Of a DNA stretch of 44,144 nt, positions 32,569 to 41,073 are shown in pieces; positions within the stretch are counted from its first letter, which is position 1; every line of letters begins with the position of its first letter. The notes below the pieces were generated by a model. The model was given only the letters and a program-made list of their open reading frames with translations, had not been told where the DNA came from and ran no database searches. The stretch is from Bacteroidales bacterium (GTDB lineage Bacteria; Bacteroidota; Bacteroidia; Bacteroidales; JAGOPY01). A program made the translations under genes and the position numbers. The DNA lies in the NCBI GenBank assembly GCA_023229505.1, contig JALNZD010000034.1:1-44144 (forward strand), written 5' to 3'.

Positions 32569-34734
32569 TTAAGCGTTTTTGAATAATAATTTTCCCGTTT
32601 CACAGCTTACAACGATCGGTTTTTCCTGGTTGACAGAACCACTAAGGATCATCTTCGAAAGTTCATTAAGGATATTTCGCTGGATGATCCTTTTTACAGG
32701 CCGTGCCCCGAACTGTGGATCAAAGCCCTGCCCTGCAATCCAATCAACGGCATTTTCGGTGATTTCCATCGTAATGCCATTTATTGATAACAGATTTTGC
32801 AGGTGACTGAACTGCAACCTCACGACTTCTTTAATCTCCTCCTTAGTCAAAGTCTTAAACATAATAATGTCATCGATCCGGTTCAGGAACTCCGGCCGGA
32901 TAGTCGTTTTCAGCAGGTTAAATACCTCTTCGCGAGTCTGCTGCCAGATTTCATCTTTATTTTCATCGGTCATATTTTCAAAACGCTCCTGGATCAAATG
33001 AGAGCCAAGGTTTGATGTCATAATGATGATGGTGTTTTTAAAATTCACGGTGCGTCCTTTGTTGTCGGTTAGCCGTCCATCGTCCAGTACCTGAAGGAGG
33101 ATGTTAAAAATATCCTGATGGGCTTTCTCAATCTCGTCGAGCAGAATGACTGAATAAGGTTTACGGCGAACCGCTTCTGACAACTGGCCGCTTTCCTCAT
33201 AACCCACGTAACCAGGAGGCGCCCCGATAAGTCTTGAAACGGTGTGCCTTTCCTGGTATTCCGACATGTCGATCCGGACCATGGCGTTTTCATCATCGAA
33301 GAGGTATTCGGCAAGGGCCTTAGCCAGTTCGGTTTTTCCCACGCCGGTGGTACCCAGGAAAATAAAGGATCCGATGGGCCGGCGGGCATCCTGTAAACCG
33401 GCACGGCTGCGGCGTATAGCATCGGCAAGGGCGCTGATGGCTTCCTCCTGGCCTACAATCCTTTTATGCAGCTCTTCTTCAAGATGCAGCAACTTTTCTC
33501 TTTCGCTCTGCAGCATCTTGCTGACCGGGATGCCGGTCCATTTTGAAACGATGTCGGCAATTTCCTCTGCTCCCACCTCCTCATTGATCATAGGCTTGCT
33601 GCCCTGAAGCGCTTCGAGCTTTTTCTTGAGTGATCCAAGGTCTTCCTCACCTTCCCGGATCCGTCCGTAGCGCAATTCGGCCACTTTTCCAAAATTGCCT
33701 TCACGCTCTGCCTTTTCGGCCTCAAACTTATAATTCTCTATCTCCTTTTTACGCTGCTGTATCTTCTCTACGATCTCTTTTTCAGAGCGCCACTGTGCCT
33801 GAAGCTGGTTGCGCTGCTCATTCAGATTCGCGATCTCACCGGAAAGCATATTCAGCTTAACCTGGTCTTTTTCCCTTTTTATCGCTTCACGCTCAATTTC
33901 AAGCTGGCGGATCTTTCTTTCTGCCACTTCGAGTTCTTCGGGTAAGGAATCGATTTCGAGCCGGAGCTTTGCTGCCGCTTCATCAATCAGGTCAATGGCC
34001 TTGTCGGGCAAAAACCGGTCGGTGATATAACGCTGTGATAGCTCCACCGCCGCAATGATCGCTTCATCCTTTATCCTGACATGATGATGGGTTTCATATC
34101 TTTCTTTCAAACCCCGGAGGATTGAAATAGCAGATTGGGTATCAGGCTCATCCACCATCACGATCTGGAATCTACGCTCAAGGGCTTTGTCTTTCTCAAA
34201 AAATTTCTGGTATTCCTTCAGTGTGGTAGCGCCGATGGCCCTCAGCTCTCCCCTGGCCAGGGCCGGTTTAAGAATGTTGGCAGCATCCATGGCCCCTTCA
34301 CCACCACCTGCACCTACAAGGGTATGAATCTCATCAATGAACAGAATGACTTCTCCATCCGACTCGACAACTTCCTTCACCACGCTTTTAAGTCTTTCCT
34401 CAAATTCTCCCTTATACTTTGCCCCGGCAATCAGGGAACCCATATCCAATGAAAAGACCTGCTTTGATTTAAGATTTTCCGGCACGTCCCCATTTACGAT
34501 CCGGTGAGCTAAACCTTCTGCAATAGCCGTTTTCCCGGTGCCAGGCTCGCCGATCAGGATAGGGTTATTCTTGGTACGCCGGGACAAGATGTTTAAAACA
34601 CGCCTGATCTCGTCATTCCTTCCAATTACCGGGTCCAGCTTCCCTTTCCGGGCCAGATCGTTTAAATTACGGGCAAAACGGTTAAGTGCTTTGTAAGTCT
34701 CTTCGGACGAATGGTTGTTATTATTGGAATTCAT
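32569..34734 (-). CDS. clpB: ClpB-type AAA+ disaggregase lacking the N-domain
   Basis: 721 residues against about 860 for E. coli ClpB. The first nucleotide-binding domain has Walker A GEPGTGKT at 62-69 and Walker B VILFIDEIH. A middle coiled-coil domain follows (about 270-390, with the EKAEREGNFGKVAELRYG motif). The second AAA+ domain has GTTGVGKTE, the pore loop GYVGYEESGQ and sensor NRIDDIIMF. The missing part is the roughly 145-residue substrate-binding N-domain, replaced by an Asn/Ser-rich stub (MNSNNNNHSS). No N-domain remnant was found upstream, where in-frame stops occur. Disaggregation with DnaK is expected to persist, as in the short ClpB isoform. Confidence 0.92.
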   Translation of the reverse strand: MNSNNNNHSSEETYKALNRFARNLNDLARKGKLDPVIGRNDEIRRVLNILSRRTKNNPILIGEPGTGKTAIAEGLAHRIVNGDVPENLKSKQVFSLDMGSLIAGAKYKGEFEERLKSVVKEVVESDGEVILFIDEIHTLVGAGGGEGAMDAANILKPALARGELRAIGATTLKEYQKFFEKDKALERRFQIVMVDEPDTQSAISILRGLKERYETHHHVRIKDEAIIAAVELSQRYITDRFLPDKAIDLIDEAAAKLRLEIDSLPEELEVAERKIRQLEIEREAIKREKDQVKLNMLSGEIANLNEQRNQLQAQWRSEKEIVEKIQQRKKEIENYKFEAEKAEREGNFGKVAELRYGRIREGEEDLGSLKKKLEALQGSKPMINEEVGAEEIADIVSKWTGIPVSKMLQSEREKLLHLEEELHKRIVGQEEAISALADAIRRSRAGLQDARRPIGSFIFLGTTGVGKTELAKALAEYLFDDENAMVRIDMSEYQERHTVSRLIGAPPGYVGYEESGQLSEAVRRKPYSVILLDEIEKAHQDIFNILLQVLDDGRLTDNKGRTVNFKNTIIIMTSNLGSHLIQERFENMTDENKDEIWQQTREEVFNLLKTTIRPEFLNRIDDIIMFKTLTKEEIKEVVRLQFSHLQNLLSINGITMEITENAVDWIAGQGFDPQFGARPVKRIIQRNILNELSKMILSGSVNQEKPIVVSCETGKLLFKNA

Positions 34735-34963
34735 ACAATTACTCTTTTATTAAAAGCTGATCAGTGTGAAACAATTTGTGTACCATTCGGAATTAATTCT
34801 TTGATTCTGAAATTATGTCAGGTGAATTAGGGAGAAAATGCGTTATGATGATATTTTCTGTTTTAAACAATATTTTCACGAAAAGGCCTTTATTCTTAAT
34901 AGATTAGGATTTTGACCAGGATGAAAGGTAGATGATCATCATAAAATGAAAACAAAAATTCCT

Positions 34964-34971
34964 TAAATTTG
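34964..34971 (+). promoter_or_regulatory. -7 element that sets the start of the T9SS-type gene
   Basis: TAAATTTG matches TAnnTTTG. Transcription would start about 7 bases downstream, on top of the frame's ATG at 34980. The next in-frame ATG at 35007 gives a normal leader and a better signal peptide. Confidence 0.55.
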
Positions 34972-35006
34972 CACCCTGCATGAAGGCAACTCCAAGATAC
35001 ATCCGG

Positions 35007-36047
35007 ATGCTCAGAAAAATCGCATTATGCGTACTTGTTATAGCAGGTTCACATCTGCATGCCCAGTTTGATTGCACAATTTATCCAGGTGACACTACGG
35101 TTTGCTATGGACAGAGTATTTACCTGTATACCCAGTTCTCAGATACATTGAATTATTCATGGGAGCCGAACGGAGAAACGGGTGTTATAATTGAAGTTTT
35201 AGTAAAAGACACCATCACCTATATCCTGAATGTTTACAACGATGACAGCACATTCCATTGCTCAGACACGGCTACTATCAGCATCTATCCAAGAGTAGTC
35301 GTTGAGTTTGAACAGTTAAGCAAAGGCTGCCCTGATGAATGCAAGGCACAGGTTATTGCAAGTGCTTCCGGAGGCTTTCCCCCTTATCACTATTTGTGGA
35401 GCGCAGTGGTAGAGCCCAACGATTCAACGCTGGCACTTGGATTGTGCAGCGATCAAAGCTACAACATCAGGGTAGAAGACACTGTATGCATATTTGATAC
35501 AGCTTTCCTGGTTAAACCATATAGCATGCCGGAGGTTGAGGTTACCATTAGTCCGGATTCTCTTTTTGAAACCAACCCGCAAGCTTCATTTTCGTTTGAG
35601 AACAAATCGGCCGATTCCATTCCGCTAACCAACTGGGTATGGGTTTTTCCTGACAGCTCAACGACTAATCTTCTTAATCCAAATTATGTATTTAATGAAA
35701 CAGACTCCGTGCTGTTTATATACACAACAATAGACGGTTGCATTGACACGATCATCATTGCGGTTGATGTTCAACCATTCAAGCTTAAAGTTTACAATGT
35801 ATTCACCCCTAATGGTGACGGGGTTAACGACAAATATGAAATTCCTTACCTTGATCGTTACATTTCCAACCAGTTTATCGTTTATAACCGCTGGGGCGAA
35901 AAGGTCTTCGAAGAAGCCAATTATTCCGGCAGTTGGGATGGCGGTAAACTTCCTGATGGTGTTTATTTTTATATATTAAAATGCCAGGGATACTGGAAGG
36001 AAGATATTTTCAGGGGGTCTGTTTCAATCTATGGAAGTAAATATTAA
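35007..36047 (+). CDS. Secreted protein with gliding-motility/T9SS C-terminal domain
   Basis: Start chosen at 35007 (MLRKIALCVLVIAGSHLHAQ signal peptide) because the -7 element lies just upstream of the alternative ATG at 34980. About 346 residues. Ig/PKD-like regions are seen at about 20-100 (IYPGDTTVCYGQSIYLYTQFSD), 105-165 (a SprB-like repeat, GFPPYHYLWSAVVE) and 175-250 (PKD, FENKSADSIPLTNWVWVFPD). The C-terminal domain YNVFTPNGDGVNDKYEI...VYNRWGEKVFE...WDGGKLPDGVYFYIL is the CHU_C type B sorting domain that directs export by the type IX secretion system and surface attachment. The binding target is unknown. Confidence 0.88.
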   Translation: MLRKIALCVLVIAGSHLHAQFDCTIYPGDTTVCYGQSIYLYTQFSDTLNYSWEPNGETGVIIEVLVKDTITYILNVYNDDSTFHCSDTATISIYPRVVVEFEQLSKGCPDECKAQVIASASGGFPPYHYLWSAVVEPNDSTLALGLCSDQSYNIRVEDTVCIFDTAFLVKPYSMPEVEVTISPDSLFETNPQASFSFENKSADSIPLTNWVWVFPDSSTTNLLNPNYVFNETDSVLFIYTTIDGCIDTIIIAVDVQPFKLKVYNVFTPNGDGVNDKYEIPYLDRYISNQFIVYNRWGEKVFEEANYSGSWDGGKLPDGVYFYILKCQGYWKEDIFRGSVSIYGSKY

Positions 36048-36064
36048 CCGAAAATTATTTAGAA

Positions 36065-36520
36065 ATGAAAACAATCAGGTTGTTGGTCCTGTTAAGCCTT
36101 GCCGCATTGATATCCTGCTCTCACGACAGGACACAGGTACCTGCCAGCGTAGTTAACATTCCTAATTCGGCCAGCGGGAACAGCGGTAAGTCCCAGCTTC
36201 CTGTCATGGAATTCGCTCAGGTTGAACATGATTTTGGCAAAGTCATACAGGGTGAAGTTGTCAGCTATTCCTTCAAGTTTAAAAACACCGGAAATGCCGA
36301 CCTGGTCATTGCCAACGTCAGTGCTACATGCGGTTGCACAGCCAGCGATTATCCCAGGACCCCGGTCAAGCCAGGGGAAGAAGGGATTATTGAAGTAAGC
36401 TTTAACAGTTCGGGCAAACAAGGGTTCCAAAACAAAGACCTCACTATAGCAGCGAATACTCAACCCAGTAACACAACCCTTACCATTAAAGCAATCGTTA
36501 TAATACCAGAAAATCAATGA
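36065..36520 (+). CDS. DUF1573 lipoprotein
   Basis: 151 residues. Lipobox LAALIS with Cys18. The DUF1573 domain (about 50-148) is marked by FAQVEHDFGKVIQGEVVSYSFKFKNTGNADLVI, the CGCT motif in VSATCGCTASDYPRTPVKPGEEGIIEVSF, and GKQGFQNKDLTI. It has an ASPM/Ig-like fold and is a common Bacteroidota envelope protein of unknown role. It follows the T9SS-type protein after 17 bases and probably shares its transcript. Confidence 0.9.
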   Translation: MKTIRLLVLLSLAALISCSHDRTQVPASVVNIPNSASGNSGKSQLPVMEFAQVEHDFGKVIQGEVVSYSFKFKNTGNADLVIANVSATCGCTASDYPRTPVKPGEEGIIEVSFNSSGKQGFQNKDLTIAANTQPSNTTLTIKAIVIIPENQ

Positions 36521-36530
36521 CAATAGCATT

Positions 36531-36579
36531 AACCAATGACTAATAACCAATAACAAATAACAACTAACAAATAACCAAT
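36531..36579. repeat. Seven-heptad array upstream of yajC
   Basis: AACCAAT, GACTAAT, AACCAAT, AACAAAT, AACAACT, AACAAAT, AACCAAT run in unbroken register and end one base before the yajC start. Any ribosome-binding signal of yajC must lie in or be replaced by this repeat. Confidence 0.85.
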
Positions 36580-36580
36580 C

Positions 36581-36919
36581 ATGATGAATTTAAATTACAT
36601 TTTACTTTTTGCTCCCGCGCAGGGCAAGGAAGGCTCCGGCAGCAGCAGCCTAATTTCATTTCTTCCGCTGGTGCTGATTATCCTTGTGTTTTACTTATTC
36701 TTCATCCGGCCACAGATGAAAAAGAGTAAGGACCAGAAAAAATTCAGGGAATCACTTAAAAAAGGAGACAAAGTGATCACTATCGGCGGTATTCATGGAA
36801 AAATCGCTGAAATTGATGAAACCACTGTTGTCCTGGAAGTTGGTAACCAGATGAAGCTTACCTTTGAAAAATCAGCCATAGCACTGGATACATCAACCCA
36901 GTTGGGGCAGAATAAATAA
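36581..36919 (+). CDS. yajC: Preprotein translocase subunit YajC
   Basis: 112 residues (the second ATG at 36584 is an alternative start). One membrane helix (about 25-45, LISFLPLVLIILVFYLFFIRPQ) is followed by the cytoplasmic domain MKKSKDQKKFRESLKKGDKVITIGGIHGKIAEIDE, the standard YajC pattern. It associates with SecDF and YidC in the inner membrane. secDF is not in the window. Followed by the YbbR-domain gene and coaE. Confidence 0.92.
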   Translation: MMNLNYILLFAPAQGKEGSGSSSLISFLPLVLIILVFYLFFIRPQMKKSKDQKKFRESLKKGDKVITIGGIHGKIAEIDETTVVLEVGNQMKLTFEKSAIALDTSTQLGQNK

Positions 36920-36973
36920 TCGGCAGGGGAAACCATCATCTGGTATCTCTAATTACAGTTAATCTTTAAGCTC

Positions 36974-37972
36974 TTGAAGCTCAGCTTTATAGATTTAGTA
37001 AGGTCATTTTTTGGAAAAAAGGATGAGAAATTCCGTCAAAGGCTTTCCATTTTCCTGGTTTGCCTTGTTATCTCTGTAATAATTTGGTTCACTATCAAAT
37101 TATCGGATGAATATGATACGGTAATTAAAATACCGGTCACATTCACGCAAATACCTAAAAACAAAGTCCTGACCTTTGCTTCTGATACTGTCCTGCAAGT
37201 TGAAATTCTTGAAAAAGGGTCCAATCTTTTAAGGATGCTTTATATTCAGGAGATCACACCGGCAGCGATCAGCCTGAGATTTCTACCAGTTTATCCAAAA
37301 GGGGAGGTTTATCAGGGAATCATCACCCCTTCCCTGTTGATCAATGGAATAGAAAGAGAACAGAACCTTCTTGGGAAGATCATTTCCATCAGCCCGGACA
37401 CCATATACCTATCCTTTGAAACCGAAAAAACGAGGAAGGTCCCTGTTAAAGCCAGTTTTGACCTTACTTTCGAGAAGGAGTTTATGCGATATGGCCCCGC
37501 AGTCTTTAGCCCGGATTGTGTCATCGTAAAAGGCCCCGAAACGAAAATCAATTACCTCGATTCCGCTTCACTGGGTGTAATCAAACTGGATCAACTGAAT
37601 CAGAATTTCACGGGAGAAAAAGGCTTTTCAAGGGATACAACAAGTCAGAACCTGTCGTTCTACCCGGACAAGGTCAGCTTTAGCATTCCCGTTGAAAAGT
37701 TCACAGAAGCCGAAACGGAAGTCCCGGTAAAAATAATAAATACCAATGGATTAGAGGTCAAAACATTCCCGGATAAAGTAAGGGTTTTTTATACCGTGGC
37801 TTTAAAGGATTATCCGAAAATTGAGCCCGGGATGATATTTGCCATTGCAGATATTTCAAAAGTGAACCTGGCTGAAAAGGATAAAATAAAAGTAAACCTT
37901 GACAGCTATCCTTCTTTTATCCGGATTAATAAGATAGAGCCTGAAAAGGTGGAATTTATCATCGTAAAATAA
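36974..37972 (+). CDS. YbbR-like (CdaR-type) domain protein
   Basis: 332 residues from a TTG start at 36974; no ATG lies in frame before the membrane segment, and the only upstream codons end at a TAA at 36950. A single N-terminal membrane helix (FRQRLSIFLVCLVISVIIWFTI, about 20-41) is followed by YbbR-type beta repeats in the periplasm (IKIPVTFTQIPKNKVLTFASD, KVPVKASFDLTFEKEFMRYG with VKGPETKIN, and VPVKIINTNGLEVKTFPDKV). In Firmicutes CdaR regulates the diadenylate cyclase CdaA; no cdaA gene is next to it here, so function is open. Its stop overlaps the coaE ATG by one base. Confidence 0.85.
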   Translation: MKLSFIDLVRSFFGKKDEKFRQRLSIFLVCLVISVIIWFTIKLSDEYDTVIKIPVTFTQIPKNKVLTFASDTVLQVEILEKGSNLLRMLYIQEITPAAISLRFLPVYPKGEVYQGIITPSLLINGIEREQNLLGKIISISPDTIYLSFETEKTRKVPVKASFDLTFEKEFMRYGPAVFSPDCVIVKGPETKINYLDSASLGVIKLDQLNQNFTGEKGFSRDTTSQNLSFYPDKVSFSIPVEKFTEAETEVPVKIINTNGLEVKTFPDKVRVFYTVALKDYPKIEPGMIFAIADISKVNLAEKDKIKVNLDSYPSFIRINKIEPEKVEFIIVK

Positions 37973-38586
37973 TGTTAAAAGTTGGACTGACCGGTAATAT
38001 TGGAAGCGGAAAAACCATCATCGCCCAGGTTTTCAGCATGTTGGGTGTTCCTGTTTTTCATGCTGACCTTGAAGCAAAAAAGCAGTTTGATGATAAAAAG
38101 ATCAGGAAAAGCATCAGGGAGAAATTTGGCACGGGGGTTTTTGCATCATCCGGGGAAGTGCTGAAGCCTGTTCTTGCTGAAATCGTTTTTAATGATCCGG
38201 CTCTGCTTGATCAGTTAAATAAGATCATACACCCCGGGGTGCGTAAAGATTATCAGCAATGGTGCCTGCAAAATGCCAGGGTTGCATACACACTTTATGA
38301 AGCAGCCATACTTTTTGAAAGCGGTCATTACAGGGAGATGGATAAGGTTATCTGCGTAACCGCACCGGAACAGCTCAGGATCAAACGCGTAATGGACCGC
38401 GACCATCTTACACGCCAAGAGGTTGAAAGAAGAATGACTAATCAATGGGATGAGGGAAAAAAAATTGCCCTGTCTGATTATGTGATCAGGAATGATGAAT
38501 CTACTATGGTGATAAGGCAAGTCTTAGAGGTACATAATAAAATAATTCAAAATTCAAAATTGACATCGGTATTTAATCAAACCTGA
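37972..38586 (+). CDS. coaE: Dephospho-CoA kinase
   Basis: 204 residues. Last step of coenzyme A synthesis: ATP-dependent phosphorylation of the ribose 3'-OH. P-loop GLTGNIGSGKTIIAQVF (5-21), the substrate motif VFHADLEAKK, the central EAAILFESGHYREMDKVICVTAP, and the lid RIKRVMDRDHLTRQEVERRMTNQW identify it. Start overlaps the YbbR-gene stop by one base (TAATG). The C-terminal tail contains a 7-base repeat (AATTCAA twice) and overlaps the convergent dapD gene by ten bases. Confidence 0.94.
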   Translation: MLKVGLTGNIGSGKTIIAQVFSMLGVPVFHADLEAKKQFDDKKIRKSIREKFGTGVFASSGEVLKPVLAEIVFNDPALLDQLNKIIHPGVRKDYQQWCLQNARVAYTLYEAAILFESGHYREMDKVICVTAPEQLRIKRVMDRDHLTRQEVERRMTNQWDEGKKIALSDYVIRNDESTMVIRQVLEVHNKIIQNSKLTSVFNQT

Positions 38587-39395
38587 ACCTGGTAAGTTCT
38601 GAGTGCTTCATTTAATGATGTTTTTAAATCAGTCGACGCATTCCTTTTTCCGATGATCAGTGCGCAAGGCACTTGGTAAATGCCGGCAGGAAACGCTTTT
38701 GGATAGGTTCCGGGGATCACGATGCTGCGGGCAGGCACCAAACCTTTAATTTCCACCGGCTTTGCGGCCGTCACATCAATGATCCGTGTTGAACCGGTGA
38801 GGATAACCCCTGCGCCAAGCACTGCTTCCCTTTCCACCTTAACTCCTTCCACCACGATGCATCGGGATCCGATAAAACAATCATCTTCAATAATCACAGG
38901 CAACGCCTGAACAGGCTCCAGCATACCCCCGATGCCAACTCCCCCGCTCAGGTGGACATTTTTTCCTATCTGAGCACATGATCCGACAGTTGCCCATGTA
39001 TCGACCATGGTCCCCTCATCAATGTAAGCCCCGATATTAACATACGATGGCATAAGGATGACGCCCCGCGCCAGATAAGACCCATACCTGGCAACAGCAT
39101 GCGGCACCACACGGACTCCAATTTCCTGGTAACCTTTTTTTAAGGGGATTTTATCATGAAATTCCAGTGGCCCGACTTCCGTCACTTCCATCTTTCGCAT
39201 AGGGAAATACAAAATTACCGCCTTCTTAACCCACTCATTCACCATCCATCCTCCGTCTGTAGGCTCTGCCACCCTGATTTTTCCATTATCCAGCAAGCTG
39301 ATAACCTCTTCAATAGCCCCACGGGTTTGTCCTCCTGCCAATAAATCCCGGTTTTCCCAGGCTTCTTCAATTAATCGAATGATCTGCCCATCCAT
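38577..39395 (-). CDS. dapD: 2,3,4,5-tetrahydropyridine-2,6-dicarboxylate N-succinyltransferase
   Basis: 272 residues, the usual length. Transfers succinyl from succinyl-CoA to tetrahydrodipicolinate in lysine/diaminopimelate synthesis. N-terminal helical domain (about 1-100), then the left-handed beta-helix of hexapeptide repeats (RGVILMPSYVNIGAYIDEGTMVDTWATVGSCAQIGKNVHLSGGVGIGG), the ERE/AVLGAGVILT segment and the C-terminal hairpin. It belongs to the DapD (not DapH) branch. Divergent from ruvX and convergent with coaE. Confidence 0.95.
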   Translation of the reverse strand: MDGQIIRLIEEAWENRDLLAGGQTRGAIEEVISLLDNGKIRVAEPTDGGWMVNEWVKKAVILYFPMRKMEVTEVGPLEFHDKIPLKKGYQEIGVRVVPHAVARYGSYLARGVILMPSYVNIGAYIDEGTMVDTWATVGSCAQIGKNVHLSGGVGIGGMLEPVQALPVIIEDDCFIGSRCIVVEGVKVEREAVLGAGVILTGSTRIIDVTAAKPVEIKGLVPARSIVIPGTYPKAFPAGIYQVPCALIIGKRNASTDLKTSLNEALRTYQVQV

Positions 39396-39434
39396 ATCCT
39401 AAAGTTTACCATTCAAAGGTAATCAACTTCTTCG

Positions 39435-39442
39435 TATTTTTG
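39435..39442 (+). promoter_or_regulatory. -7 element for the ruvX-def operon
   Basis: TATTTTTG matches TAnnTTTG, 26 bases before the ruvX ATG. Confidence 0.55.
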
Positions 39443-39468
39443 CACCCGTCAAAAATTGGAAAATACAC

Positions 39469-39906
39469 ATGGGACGCATCATGGCCATTGATTATGGCAG
39501 GAAAAGAGTAGGTATTGCGGTTACCGATGAATTGCAACTCATCGCTAACGGCCTGACTACAGTGCCCGCCCACGAGATCATGGCTTTTCTCAGGTCATAC
39601 GTGAAACAGGAAAAAATCGATGCATTTGTGGTCGGAGAGCCCCGGCAAATGAACAATCAGCCTTCAGAATCGTTACAGTACATCATGCCATTTGTCAACT
39701 GGTTAAAAAAAGAATTTCCTGAGATACCAGTTGAAATGATGGATGAAAGATTTACTTCAAAAATGGCTTTTCAAACTATGATTGATGGTGGGTTAAAGAA
39801 AAAGGCCAGGCAGCGGAAAGAACTGGTGGATACAATCAGCGCTACCATCATCCTTCAATCTTATCTCAGTTCCAAATCAATCCGAAAAAATCAGGAGAAC
39901 AGCTAA
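39469..39906 (+). CDS. ruvX: Putative Holliday junction resolvase / pre-16S rRNA nuclease YqgF
   Basis: 145 residues with an RNase H-like fold. Catalytic elements are AIDYGRKRVGIAVTD (Asp at residue 8), DAFVVGEPRQMNNQPS and MDERFTSKMA, then LVDTISATIILQSYL with the last Asp. In E. coli YqgF processes the 5' end of 16S rRNA, and in other bacteria it resolves junctions; the activity here is not determined. Its stop is adjacent to the def start, so the two are translated together. Confidence 0.92.
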   Translation: MGRIMAIDYGRKRVGIAVTDELQLIANGLTTVPAHEIMAFLRSYVKQEKIDAFVVGEPRQMNNQPSESLQYIMPFVNWLKKEFPEIPVEMMDERFTSKMAFQTMIDGGLKKKARQRKELVDTISATIILQSYLSSKSIRKNQENS

Positions 39907-40485
39907 ATGATCTTACCTATCGTTGCATATGGTCATCCTACTTTGCGGAAAATAGCCGCTGAAATTGAACCCGGCCATCCCGGGATTGATGAACTCATTG
40001 AAAACATGTTTGAAACCATGTACCAGTCAGAAGGTGTGGGCCTTGCTGCTCCACAAGTCAACCAGTCCATCCGGTTGTTTATTGTCGATGCCAGTCCTTA
40101 TGAAAAAGACAATCCTGATTTCAAAGGGTTTAAAAAAGCCTTTATCAACCCTCACATCATTGAGGAAACAGGAGAAGAATGGAGTTTTAATGAAGGTTGC
40201 CTCAGCGTTCCGGAAATACGTGAGGATGTGATGCGGAAACCAAGGATCAGGATAAAATACCAGGACAGGGCTTTCAACTCTTATGATGAAATTTACGAGG
40301 GAATACCTGCACGCATCATCCAGCATGAATATGATCACCTGGAAGCCATTCTTTTCGTCGACCGCATCAACCCTCTCAGAAAAATACTGCTGAAAAGAAG
40401 GCTGAACGATATTTCCACCGGAAACATAGAAGTAGCTTACAAAATGATTTTCCCGGCAAAGAAGAAGAAGGTTAAGGTTAGGTAA
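39907..40485 (+). CDS. def: Peptide deformylase
   Basis: 192 residues. Removes the formyl group from new polypeptides. All three motifs are intact: GVGLAAPQ (43-50), EGCLSVPE (about 97) and QHEYDHLEAILFVD (about 141), giving the Cys and two His ligands plus Glu. The start directly follows the ruvX stop. Insert between motifs 1 and 2 (DASPYEKDNPDFKGFKK) is typical of Bacteroidota enzymes. Confidence 0.96.
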   Translation: MILPIVAYGHPTLRKIAAEIEPGHPGIDELIENMFETMYQSEGVGLAAPQVNQSIRLFIVDASPYEKDNPDFKGFKKAFINPHIIEETGEEWSFNEGCLSVPEIREDVMRKPRIRIKYQDRAFNSYDEIYEGIPARIIQHEYDHLEAILFVDRINPLRKILLKRRLNDISTGNIEVAYKMIFPAKKKKVKVR

Positions 40486-40523
40486 AATGTTATTTTTTGA
40501 ATATATCATTCAATTTATTCATT

Positions 40524-41063
40524 ATGAAGTTACTTCGTTTATTGCCCGTTTTAATCATTTTAGCCGGGATCGCTGTTCAATGCAGCCAGGACCCGAAATC
40601 CAGGATTAAAGAGCTGGAGAAAAAGATCGGATCTGAGAATTTCACCTTAGACGAAAAAGGTATGCAAATGGCAGATGAACTGGTCCAGGCTTATATCAGC
40701 TATGCTGAAAGCCATAAAGAAAGCCCTGAAGCGCCCGATTATCTTTACAGCGCTGCCGACCTTTCTCTGAATATCGGCAAGAGCAAGGAATCTCTTGATA
40801 TGTATAATCGCATCATTTATCAATATCCTGATTATAAAAAAGCCCCGGAATGCCTGTTCCTGGTTGGTTATATTTATGAGAACTATTTCGAGCAATATGG
40901 CAAAGCCAAGGAAATTTATGAATCTTTCCTGAAAAAATACCCGAATCATGACTTTGCGGATGATGCGGCTATTTCAATAAAAAATATGGGCAAAAGCCCG
41001 GAAGAACTCATCAGATCATTCGAGGAGCAGAACAATCAGCAACAAGATACACTCCATTTATAG
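40524..41063 (+). CDS. TPR lipoprotein, BamD/YbgF-like
   Basis: The ATG at 40524 gives a lipoprotein signal (MKLLRLLPVLIILAGIAVQ then Cys20); the frame's ATG at 40497 would push the signal inward. About 179 residues. Tetratricopeptide helices are seen at about 60-95 (SPEAPDYLYSAADLSLNIGKSKESLDMYNRIIYQYPDYKKAPE) and 100-150 (CLFLVGYIYENYFEQYGKAKEIYESFLKKYPNHDFADDAAISIKNM). The pattern resembles outer-membrane assembly or cell-division scaffold lipoproteins; the partner is unknown. It follows def by 38 bases and is followed by a REP array 11 bases after its stop. Confidence 0.85.
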   Translation: MKLLRLLPVLIILAGIAVQCSQDPKSRIKELEKKIGSENFTLDEKGMQMADELVQAYISYAESHKESPEAPDYLYSAADLSLNIGKSKESLDMYNRIIYQYPDYKKAPECLFLVGYIYENYFEQYGKAKEIYESFLKKYPNHDFADDAAISIKNMGKSPEELIRSFEEQNNQQQDTLHL

Positions 41064-41073
41064 AAACAATTTC

